In this document: positions 5,161-11,679 of the stretch, piece by piece | Layout: each line of letters opens with the position of its first letter | Numbering within the stretch: the stretch's first letter is position 1 | Source of the DNA: Parcubacteria group bacterium CG11_big_fil_rev_8_21_14_0_20_39_22 | Lineage (GTDB): Bacteria > Patescibacteriota > Minisyncoccia > Phycocordibacterales > GCA-002787175 | NCBI GenBank assembly: GCA_002787175.1 | Contig: PCWC01000046.1 | Location: forward strand, 428-14,050 | Direction: 5' to 3' | Length of the DNA: 13,623 nucleotides | Translations under genes and position numbers: made by a program | Notes under the pieces: generated by a model | The model's input: the letters and a program-made list of their open reading frames with translations, nothing else | What the model was told of the DNA's origin: nothing | Database searches by the model: none

Positions 5161-7257
5161 ATGAAAAAGATTGTACTTGGATTCGGTGTTGTGGCATTCG
5201 TAGCGGCAGTTGTGGTAGGTACGACCGGTGCTTTCTTCACTGATAGCGAAACGACGGGAGATAACAGGTTTCAGGCTGGAACCCTTTCTATCGATATAGA
5301 TCAAAGTTCTCAAGGTTCTTTGCCTATAATTGTTGATAATTGGGCTCCGGGTGAGACTGCGACGGTGAGATTTGATGTCGAGAATACCGGGACTTTACCA
5401 TTAAACCTAAGAACATCGTATAACGGTTCTTGGAATTTTGCTGGAGACCCTGGCTACTTTAAGGTAACTAAGATTGAACGCTTTAATGAAAGTAACTCAA
5501 CTTGGGCTACTCTTGCGCAAAGTACGAACGGAATTGGTACCGGTTCACAGGTATATGTAAGTCCTACTGGTGCTGAGGCAAGTTTGTATTCGGTATCGCC
5601 TGGAGAGATTGTACGTTTAAGACAGGTTGTACTTTTTGATTCTCAAGCAGGTAATGAGTTTCAAGGAAGGACATATACAGCAAATATAACTGTTGATGCA
5701 AAGCAGGTTAACGAGGGTGCGACATGGCCTGATTCTTCTCATGTAGCTATTGGATGTTCGGCAAATGAAGAGGTTAGAATAATAGCAGGTGAAGGAAAGA
5801 TAATCGTTACTTGGCCTACTTCTACAAATGGAAACAGAGTGCTTGAATCAGCATCTTCCATTACTGGACCTTGGAGCCCTGTTGGGGTAACTCCTTCTAT
5901 TGTTGAAAATTGCTATGTTGTAAGTCAAACAAACAATAGTGCGTCTGGATTCTTCAGACTTTCTCCTATAGACAGCGAAGCTGCAAGAATAACTATAAGC
6001 AGTCCTGCAAATGGTGAGACTGTGGTTCAAGGAGGGAAACTTAACTTAAAATGGCAAACTACCAATATAGACAGTAATGATAAGGTTACTCTACAGCTTA
6101 AGAATGAGAAGACTGGTTCATACACAAGTATCGCAACGGCGATTGGTAATAGTGGATCATATTCTTGGTCTGTCCCTTCAGGTCTTGAAGTCGGGCAGTA
6201 CAGAGTTGCAATAAACAATTGTCATTCCTTCAATTCAAACCCTTCAGAGTGTACAAGTGTTGAGGGCGCGACGTTTGAGGTAAAGAAGAAAGATGATGTT
6301 GTATCTGGAACTCCTTCGATTAGTATTACATCTCCAGCAGCAAATTCTTCAATAACAGTTGGAAACACTGTAAATATAAACTGGAACAGCAATAATATGC
6401 CTTCAGGTGATTTGATTGCTATACAGCTTCGCAACGTAACTTCAGGCAGTTTCACTTCGATTTTTACAGCAATATCAAATGATGGATCGGAATCTTGGGT
6501 AGTACCTACAAATACTACTCCAGGAACTTACAAATTTACTGTTAACAATTGTATTTCGAGCAACTCTTCGACTTGTGTAAGCTCTGAAGGTCCAGAATTC
6601 AAGATAATCTCGAAGACAACAGACCCAGTTGGGGATAAAACCCTATCTTTTCTATTCCCAAGTAGTGATGTTTCTTATACTCAAGGTGAGTACACCGTGA
6701 TTCGATGGACCTCAGAAAATATCGGTCTGGATGAAAAAATATCGATTAATTTAAAGAAATCGGACGGTAGTTATGTCAATTTGCTTACAGGAGTTAGAAA
6801 CGGAGTCGGTAAAATTGGCTGGACAGTACCAAGTGATTTTGGAGCAGGTAAATATCAACTTATCATAAATAATTGCTCATCTGCCAATACAGGTTCTGGA
6901 TGTGTAAGTGTTAGTGGTCCAAATGTTACGATTAAGGAATCCAAAAGCTCAACACTTTCATTGACTAATCCTTTCCAAGGAAACACCTTTCAAAAAGGTA
7001 AATCTCTAACAATATCTTGGCAAACCGAAAATCAACCTGCAGATGGTAAAGTAAACATATTCCTCAAGAATGCTTCTACAGGCGAAATGCAAGAGATAAT
7101 TGTCGGTTACAGAATGTCGAATCACGGTCTAACCTTTGGAATACCAGTATCGTTTAAATCAGGTCAGTACACAGCTATTATCGGTTGGGATTGTGATTCT
7201 TTAGGAACAACATGTTACAGTAGAGCAGAAAGCGGTGTGTTTAACATAACGAATTAA
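5161..7257 (+). CDS. TasA/camelysin-like secreted surface protein with four Ig-like repeats
   Basis: The 698-residue protein starts with a SipW-type signal (MKK, hydrophobic 4-22, TTGAFFTDSETTGDNRFQAG at 21-40), with cleavage expected just before AFF or FF (around 23-25). Residues about 25-190 form a TasA/camelysin-like beta-sandwich: AGTLSIDI, NTGTLPLNLR, SPGEIVRLRQVVLF, GNEFQGRTYTANITV. Residues about 195-270 are a second module (VLESASSITGPWSPV ... GFFRLSP) with C199 and one later Cys. Four tandem repeats of about 95-105 residues follow (about 275-372, 385-480, 493-590, 597-698). Each begins with a 'ITSPxxGxxxxxGxxxxIxW' pattern, contains SWSVP/GWTVP-like and GxYxxxINNC segments, and has a closely spaced Cys pair. 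They resemble the Kre9/KNH-like Ig-fold family PF10342. There is no C-terminal anchor or sortase motif, so it should be released or polymerised at the surface. Fibre-subunit or adhesin function is inferred from the fold and the adjacent SipW peptidase. Confidence 0.85.
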   Translation: MKKIVLGFGVVAFVAAVVVGTTGAFFTDSETTGDNRFQAGTLSIDIDQSSQGSLPIIVDNWAPGETATVRFDVENTGTLPLNLRTSYNGSWNFAGDPGYFKVTKIERFNESNSTWATLAQSTNGIGTGSQVYVSPTGAEASLYSVSPGEIVRLRQVVLFDSQAGNEFQGRTYTANITVDAKQVNEGATWPDSSHVAIGCSANEEVRIIAGEGKIIVTWPTSTNGNRVLESASSITGPWSPVGVTPSIVENCYVVSQTNNSASGFFRLSPIDSEAARITISSPANGETVVQGGKLNLKWQTTNIDSNDKVTLQLKNEKTGSYTSIATAIGNSGSYSWSVPSGLEVGQYRVAINNCHSFNSNPSECTSVEGATFEVKKKDDVVSGTPSISITSPAANSSITVGNTVNINWNSNNMPSGDLIAIQLRNVTSGSFTSIFTAISNDGSESWVVPTNTTPGTYKFTVNNCISSNSSTCVSSEGPEFKIISKTTDPVGDKTLSFLFPSSDVSYTQGEYTVIRWTSENIGLDEKISINLKKSDGSYVNLLTGVRNGVGKIGWTVPSDFGAGKYQLIINNCSSANTGSGCVSVSGPNVTIKESKSSTLSLTNPFQGNTFQKGKSLTISWQTENQPADGKVNIFLKNASTGEMQEIIVGYRMSNHGLTFGIPVSFKSGQYTAIIGWDCDSLGTTCYSRAESGVFNITN

Positions 7258-7289
7258 ACACAATAAGGCTTTGGTGGAGGATAGATTAT

Positions 7290-7337
7290 TTGATACGGAT
7301 TTCAGACAATATGAGTCCGGTGAAAATGAGTAAATGA
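7290..7337 (+). other. Possible leader mini-ORF coupled to the signal peptidase gene
   Basis: A strong GGAGG (7276-7280) is placed 9 bp before TTG (7290). It opens 15 codons (MIRISDNMSPVKMSK) ending in TGA at 7335-7337, which overlaps the ATG of the peptidase gene as ATGA. A second short frame from GTG 7274 ends in TAA (7331-7333) directly before the same ATG. The peptidase start itself has no nearby Shine-Dalgarno, so coupling through one of these frames would explain its translation. Frames this short also occur by chance. Confidence 0.3.
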
Positions 7338-7861
7338 GGTTGAAATTCAAAATAAAAAATCTGGTAGCATATATCCTATTCACCCTTGTTGTGGCGTTCG
7401 TACTATTTCCGGTCTTACCATTTGAAGATATATATGATCTAAAGTTGGTAACAGCCGGTTCAATGGAACCAACTATACCTCAAGGATCTGTAATACTAAT
7501 ATATCAGAAAGATGATTACGAAATAGGTGATATAGTAACATTCTCAAACGACTTAAAAGGAGGAAATGATACGTACGTTACTCATAGAATTGTAAGGACT
7601 ACTGTAAATAGTGGTGAAAAGCAGTATACGACTCGCGGTGATGCCAATGAATACTCAGATTTCGATAGTATTGTCGGAGAAAATGTAAAAGGGAAGGTTC
7701 TCTTCCATATCCCATACGCCCATTCGGTCCTGGAATTCATTAAAAAGCCCATAGGAATATCGTTGCTGATAGTTTTACCAACAATATTCATAATTGCGGA
7801 TTTTATAAGAAATAGGAGACAGGCGGTAAAGGAATCGGATGATGAGGGTGAAGGATTATAA
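7334..7861 (+). CDS. sipW: SipW/ER-type signal peptidase I
   Basis: Signal peptidase I releases exported proteins by cutting after the signal peptide at the outer face of the membrane. This 175-residue form belongs to the SipW (ER/archaeal) subgroup. It has an N-terminal membrane helix (about 10-29), the nucleophile Ser43 in TAGSMEPTIPQG, then GDIVTFS and VTHRIV with His84 in place of the Lys base of ordinary bacterial enzymes, then TRGDANEYSD with Asp103 and Asp109. A second helix lies at about 142-160 (ISLLIVLPTIFIIADF), followed by a charged tail. The Ser-His arrangement is the subgroup hallmark. An in-frame TAA sits directly before the ATG, so no longer version is possible. It lies between two genes whose products carry AFF-type signal regions like TasA, so those are its probable substrates. 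Confidence 0.92.
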   Translation: MRLKFKIKNLVAYILFTLVVAFVLFPVLPFEDIYDLKLVTAGSMEPTIPQGSVILIYQKDDYEIGDIVTFSNDLKGGNDTYVTHRIVRTTVNSGEKQYTTRGDANEYSDFDSIVGENVKGKVLFHIPYAHSVLEFIKKPIGISLLIVLPTIFIIADFIRNRRQAVKESDDEGEGL

Positions 7862-7881
7862 AAGACAAAAATAAAGGACAA
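7858..7881 (+). repeat. ATAAARGACA motif pair B, containing a ribosome-binding site
   Basis: ATAAAAGACAA (7858-7868, including the sipW stop TAA) and ATAAAGGACAA (7871-7881) lie in the 28-bp gap after sipW. AAAGGA of the second copy (7873-7878) is 11 bp before the ATG at 7890 and is a reasonable Shine-Dalgarno. Confidence 0.55.
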
Positions 7882-7889
7882 AATTATTT

Positions 7890-8969
7890 ATGACTCGTAA
7901 AACTTACAAAAAATCAATATTTGTTCTATGTTTGGGAATATTTGCATTCCTACTTTATCCTGCACCTCAGGCATACGCTTTCTTTGGAGAGAGGAATAAT
8001 ATTGAGGCGGTATTTAACACTGGTAAGCTTGGATTTTCAATCGAATCTGAATCGGGGGCAAGTAGCCAAACCTTTACTGAGACTCGTGATGGTAATTGGC
8101 AGTCAGTTATCTCAAAAACCGGAACATTGGATTTTAGGTATGGAGTTTTTGTGGATAATATTGCGGGTGACGGCGGACTCTGTGACAGGATGAGGATTGT
8201 TATGGTTAAAAACGGACAAGAAATTTACAGAGGTTCGTTGTCTGGTAGTAATGTAAGTGCATTATATAATTCTTCGGATACGTGGGATTTTAGACTTATT
8301 GCTCCTGATACAAGTTTTGGGGAGTCATGTTCTTTTTCCCTGGCGTTTAAGGCATGGCAAGACAATTTTGAAACTTACTACCAAATTAATGGGGGATTTC
8401 GTGATCACAAATCTATAAATGTGACACTAAGTACTCCAGATGCACCTGTAACCAATTCAATATCTAAGTCAGATGTTTCCGTAGATTCAAGTAGTCAACT
8501 ATCGGATGATCTGTCGCAAAAAGATGAAGGTAAATTCGAAGTCAATTCGGAAGAAACTAAGGTAGAAGATAAATCTGAAGAAAGTGGTGAAGAGAGTAGT
8601 GTCGGAAGTGACCTAAGTAAAATTGATGTTGGTAATAGTGGTGAAATCAACGATAATGATATTTCCTTAGATGATAAAAGTACTGAATCTACAGTAGAAA
8701 GTGTGCAAGCTGTTGATAATACTCATAACTCGGATATAGGTGTCTCATGGAGTAAGTACGGAAGTAAAGAAACGAAGAGTGAGAGACTTCCTAAGTCTCA
8801 GACCGTAACAGAACCCGATTTGGGTCTCGAAAGTGGCGCCAGTGAGGGTGATTCAGAAAATCTCATAGATGAAAGAAGGATAGAAACCTCAAAAGGTACG
8901 AATTCTGAAAATCGTGACTCGGGAGAGAAGAGGGGGTCCAGTCCGTTAATAGTGGCAGAAAAAACATAA
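7890..8969 (+). CDS. TasA/camelysin-like secreted protein with acidic disordered tail
   Basis: The 359-residue protein has a signal peptide (1-30: basic MTRKTYKK, hydrophobic core, PAPQAYA). It continues with FFGERNNIEAVFNTGKLGFSI, which aligns with the start of the first surface protein (AFF, N-x-F, G-x-L, I). Residues about 31-185 look like the TasA/camelysin-type domain seen in CPR surface proteins: GLCDRMRIVMVKNGQEIYRGSL, SALYN, WDFRLIAPD, ESCSFSLAFKAWQ and GGFRDHKSINVTL. C98 and C147 are a likely disulfide. Residues about 186-359 are Ser/Asp/Glu/Lys-rich low complexity with no hydrophobic anchor, predicted disordered. The tail probably acts as a spacer or an electrostatic surface layer; that is inference. 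It follows sipW by 28 bp and is a probable SipW substrate. The fold assignment is by motif pattern and is moderately sure. Confidence 0.75.
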   Translation: MTRKTYKKSIFVLCLGIFAFLLYPAPQAYAFFGERNNIEAVFNTGKLGFSIESESGASSQTFTETRDGNWQSVISKTGTLDFRYGVFVDNIAGDGGLCDRMRIVMVKNGQEIYRGSLSGSNVSALYNSSDTWDFRLIAPDTSFGESCSFSLAFKAWQDNFETYYQINGGFRDHKSINVTLSTPDAPVTNSISKSDVSVDSSSQLSDDLSQKDEGKFEVNSEETKVEDKSEESGEESSVGSDLSKIDVGNSGEINDNDISLDDKSTESTVESVQAVDNTHNSDIGVSWSKYGSKETKSERLPKSQTVTEPDLGLESGASEGDSENLIDERRIETSKGTNSENRDSGEKRGSSPLIVAEKT

Positions 8970-8988
8970 AGGACATTATAAAGGACAT
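8966..8988 (+). repeat. ATAAARGACA motif pair C, tandem direct repeat
   Basis: Two identical copies of ATAAAGGACAT lie at 8966-8976 and 8978-8988, a 12-bp period; the first contains the TAA stop of the upstream gene. AAAGGA of the second copy is 9 bp before a GTG (8995) that opens only six codons and stops at 9013-9015. The next real start is the GTG at 9008 or the ATG at 9026. Confidence 0.6.
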
Positions 8989-9025
8989 ATTACTGTGATT
9001 TTCTACAGTGCTTAGAGTTAAACCT

Positions 9026-10429
9026 ATGACAAAACAAATAATAAACAAGAGAAAATCCCTTTACTTCACTATTGCGATTTTTTGTGTCGGAATTTTAATT
9101 CCGTTTAACACGGCTTTTTCACAGGAGGGCGGTTCGACCATTGACGTTCAATTTGAAACCCGACCGATGTTTCTTAATTTGAATCTAAGTCCTGGACAGA
9201 ATCTCGAGAAAGATATAGTCGTAACCAATAACTCAGATAAAGATGATAGAGAGGTCCTTGTAAGACCAATAAATATAATCGGTTGTTTTGGAAGTCCTGT
9301 GTGTATATCGGATAAACTCATTCTAAGGATTGAAAGTGGAGGAAACATTTACTTCAACGACAGCTTATCTTCTTTTTACAATGCATCCGAGGTTTCATTG
9401 GGTGAAATAGACAAGGGTTCTGAAAATAGCGTCAGGTATACGTTTAGTGTTTTCTTTGAGCCGAGTTCTTCCAATATCTACCAAAACCAATCTACTGGTT
9501 TTAATATGCTACTGCACGTAAGGGGGGAATTGGATGGACCTACTGATGAACCAGAGGAACCGGAGGAACCAGAGGAACCAGGCGGTGGAGGCGGTGGTGG
9601 CTCAGGTACTCCACCAGGGGGAGGAGGTGGTGGCGGTGGAGGCGGTGGACCTATAAATCCCTTGCCGACTCTTTCAATATACAATGTGCGAGTGGTAAAC
9701 CTAAATCCTGGTGCTGGTACAGCGACCGTACTTTGGGAAACTAATTTAGATTCGACAAGTCGAGTTGTCTACGGTCTTTCCAACAATGGTCCATATAGCT
9801 TAAATGTATACTCTCCTAATTTTGGATATAGTAACGGAACATCTATAAGTACTAATTTAACGAGGTCTCATAGTGTAGATTTGTCAGGACTTGTCGTAGG
9901 TGAGGTCTATAGATACAGAGTGTCATCAAGTCAAAGGGTAAATTCTCTGCCTACAATAAGTGATGAAAAGGTATTTGTTTTGACTGTCGCTGTCCCACCT
10001 CAGACTGGCGGAGGGACAGTGACTCCTCCTGTTGTTAGTGGCGGTGGTGGTGCTCCAATATTTGGTGAACCGGGTACGATAACAGAACATGACGACGAAG
10101 ATCTGTTTGATGATAGAAATTTGGCAGCATCGATTTTTGGATTGCCGGAAAGCTGGACGGAATTCTTTATCTGCCTTTCGATACTCCTTTTGATTATCCT
10201 AATTGCTTATCTTGTATGGATATATTGGGGAGAGTCTTATGTGAAAAAGCGTTTCCCAAAAAAGAATCAGCAAATCATCAGAAATATTTTTATAATTTGC
10301 TGGTGTGCCATAGCGATCATAGTATCTTTGATTTTCGGGGAACTGTGTCTGTGGCTACCTTTGCTTATAATAATAATTATAGCGATAGTACACGCGATAA
10401 TGGTAAATAACCAAGAGAAAAAATCGTAG
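9026..10429 (+). CDS. Membrane-anchored surface protein with TasA-like and fibronectin-like domains
   Basis: From the ATG at 9026 this is a 467-residue protein; a GTG at 9008 would add six residues (MLRVKP). The ATG gives a good signal peptide (TKQIINKRK, hydrophobic 12-30, AFS-QE). Residues about 37-168 form a beta-rich domain (LNLSPGQNLEKDIVVTNNS, VCISDKLILRIESGGNIYFNDSL, YTFSVFF, NIYQNQSTGFN) that parallels the other two surface proteins. A linker follows with PEEPEEPEEP (175-185) and two Gly runs (186-208). Residues about 215-321 resemble a fibronectin III/purple-acid-phosphatase N-terminal domain (ATVLWETNLDSTSRVVYG, HSVDLSGLVVGEVYRYRVSS). A second Pro/Gly linker leads to an acidic stretch (354-363). 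Three membrane helices follow (about 380-401, 419-437, 441-460). It could anchor the fibre at the membrane; that role is inferred. It converges on tsaD with a 3-bp gap. Confidence 0.8.
   Translation: MTKQIINKRKSLYFTIAIFCVGILIPFNTAFSQEGGSTIDVQFETRPMFLNLNLSPGQNLEKDIVVTNNSDKDDREVLVRPINIIGCFGSPVCISDKLILRIESGGNIYFNDSLSSFYNASEVSLGEIDKGSENSVRYTFSVFFEPSSSNIYQNQSTGFNMLLHVRGELDGPTDEPEEPEEPEEPGGGGGGGSGTPPGGGGGGGGGGGPINPLPTLSIYNVRVVNLNPGAGTATVLWETNLDSTSRVVYGLSNNGPYSLNVYSPNFGYSNGTSISTNLTRSHSVDLSGLVVGEVYRYRVSSSQRVNSLPTISDEKVFVLTVAVPPQTGGGTVTPPVVSGGGGAPIFGEPGTITEHDDEDLFDDRNLAASIFGLPESWTEFFICLSILLLIILIAYLVWIYWGESYVKKRFPKKNQQIIRNIFIICWCAIAIIVSLIFGELCLWLPLLIIIIIAIVHAIMVNNQEKKS
9548..9650 (+). repeat. Coding tandem repeat: Glu-Glu-Pro and poly-Gly tracts
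   Basis: A 9-bp unit GAACC(A/G)GAG is repeated about 3.7 times (9548-9580), giving PEEPEEPEEP. It is followed by GGN-rich runs (9581-9602 and 9618-9650) encoding seven and eleven consecutive Gly residues. It is much more GC-rich than its surroundings and slippage-prone, so linker length may vary between strains. The long Pro-rich frame on the other strand is only its complement. Confidence 0.85.
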
Positions 10430-10432
10430 AAA

Positions 10433-11659
10433 TTATACTGACCTTCTATCGAAAGACAAAGAACCTTCGGCAGATATTTCGCTTGGATCAGTAAATGCTT
10501 TTTGTTTTTCGTGTATAAATCTAAGTATTCCGGCACATCCTATCATTAAAGAATTGTCTGTTTGCATTGAATTGTGAGGATAATATACTGTAATACCTTG
10601 TTCATCTGAAAGTTGGGAAAGTCGACGCCTGATCTCCTTATTTGCTGATACTCCTCCTCCTACAAGTAGGGATTTTATGCCGTACTCATCTATTGCGATT
10701 TTAGACTTCTTTGCCAAAACATCGGCAATGGCATTTTCAGTCTCCATTGATACCTTATTTTTATAATCATCAGATAGTTCCTCCTTGTCTCTTAAGAGAT
10801 AAAGGGCTGCGGTTTTAAGACCCGAAAATGACATATCGAGATCGCCCGAATTTATCATTGGTCTTGGCAATTTGATTGGATTATTTAAGTCGGGCTTTTT
10901 TCGTGCAATTTCGGCTCGTCGTGCTATTTCTGGGCCTCCTGGATAGGCAATCCCCATAATCCTCGCTATCTTATCAAATGCCTCTCCTACGGCATCGTCT
11001 CGAGTCTCCCCGACTATTTTGTAGGATAGCCAGTCTTCCATAAGAACAAACTCCGTATGACCTCCTGATATCAGTATAGAAAGAGCAGGAAAAGTCGGAC
11101 TTTCAAGCTTAAATTCGATCGGATTTTCGGGTCCTTTTTCGATAGTGCTCAATATTGAAGAGGTAATATGACCTTCCATATGGTTTACCGCTATTAAAGG
11201 CAGATCCCATATCAAGTTTAGAGCCTTGGCAAAGTTAATTCCGACCCATAAAGCTGGTTCAAGTCCTGGACCGTATGTTACGGCGATAGCGTCAATATCG
11301 GGTCTCGATATCGTTGGAATATACTCGAGGAATTGTTTCAAAAGCTCCGGTTCTCTCGAGAGTAACGTGCCTATTTTCTTTAATTTCGTATCGGGGATTT
11401 TATTAGAAATTAGAGAATTAGGTGAATTAGAAATTACGCTCCCTTGATCCAATGTCTTTTTAAGCAACGGAATAAGGTTTCTGCTGTGTTCTCGCTTTGC
11501 AAGATTGGGGTAAACGCCTCCGTATTCTTTGTGGATGTCCACTTGTGACAGTAGGGTATCGGCAAGTACTTTAAAGCTGACAGAAGGAATATCTCCTTTC
11601 GCCTCTATGATGCTCACAGCAGTTTCGTCACACGAAGTTTCAATACTTAAGATTTTCAT
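10433..11659 (-). CDS. tsaD: tRNA N6-adenosine threonylcarbamoyltransferase TsaD
   Basis: TsaD transfers threonylcarbamoyl from TC-AMP to A37 of ANN-decoding tRNAs, working with TsaB and TsaE in bacteria. The 408-residue protein begins MKILSIETSCDETA and has HMEGH (160-164, iron-binding), SGGHTE (198-203), GETRDDAVGEAFDK (217-230), YPGGPEI (239-245), GGGVSANKEIR (near 345) and TDNSLMIG (near 372). All the family landmarks are present, so it should be active. Bacterial TsaD is usually about 335-345 residues. The extra length is mainly an insert at about 73-118, between the LIPLLKKTL helix and DIDAIAVTYGPGL; part of it is encoded by an ATTAGA-type low-complexity tract. It starts 20 bp after the ABC transporter stop and is probably in the same operon. 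Stop TAA. No clear Shine-Dalgarno. Confidence 0.96.
   Translation of the reverse strand: MKILSIETSCDETAVSIIEAKGDIPSVSFKVLADTLLSQVDIHKEYGGVYPNLAKREHSRNLIPLLKKTLDQGSVISNSPNSLISNKIPDTKLKKIGTLLSREPELLKQFLEYIPTISRPDIDAIAVTYGPGLEPALWVGINFAKALNLIWDLPLIAVNHMEGHITSSILSTIEKGPENPIEFKLESPTFPALSILISGGHTEFVLMEDWLSYKIVGETRDDAVGEAFDKIARIMGIAYPGGPEIARRAEIARKKPDLNNPIKLPRPMINSGDLDMSFSGLKTAALYLLRDKEELSDDYKNKVSMETENAIADVLAKKSKIAIDEYGIKSLLVGGGVSANKEIRRRLSQLSDEQGITVYYPHNSMQTDNSLMIGCAGILRFIHEKQKAFTDPSEISAEGSLSFDRRSV
11402..11436 (-). repeat. Low-complexity ATTAGA-type tract inside tsaD
   Basis: On the plus strand this is a degenerate tandem of ATTAGAA, ATTAGAG, AATTAGGTG and AATTAGAA units. Read on the coding strand it gives residues 75-86 (VISNSPNSLISN) of TsaD. 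The repetitive DNA resembles spacer sequence and falls in the family-variable insert, so it looks like repeat expansion or insertion tolerated by the enzyme. Confidence 0.6.
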
Positions 11660-11679
11660 TGTAAACTTGAGTTGCGTGA

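Noticed and set aside
7274..7861. Stop-codon readthrough giving a longer signal peptidase
   Set aside because: The frame is open upstream of the TAA at 7331-7333, but homologous peptidases start at the hydrophobic helix as here, and TAA readthrough is not expected.
9478..9684. Minus-strand frame encoding poly-proline
   Set aside because: It is the complement of the Glu-Pro and poly-Gly linker of the surface protein; no independent start signal.
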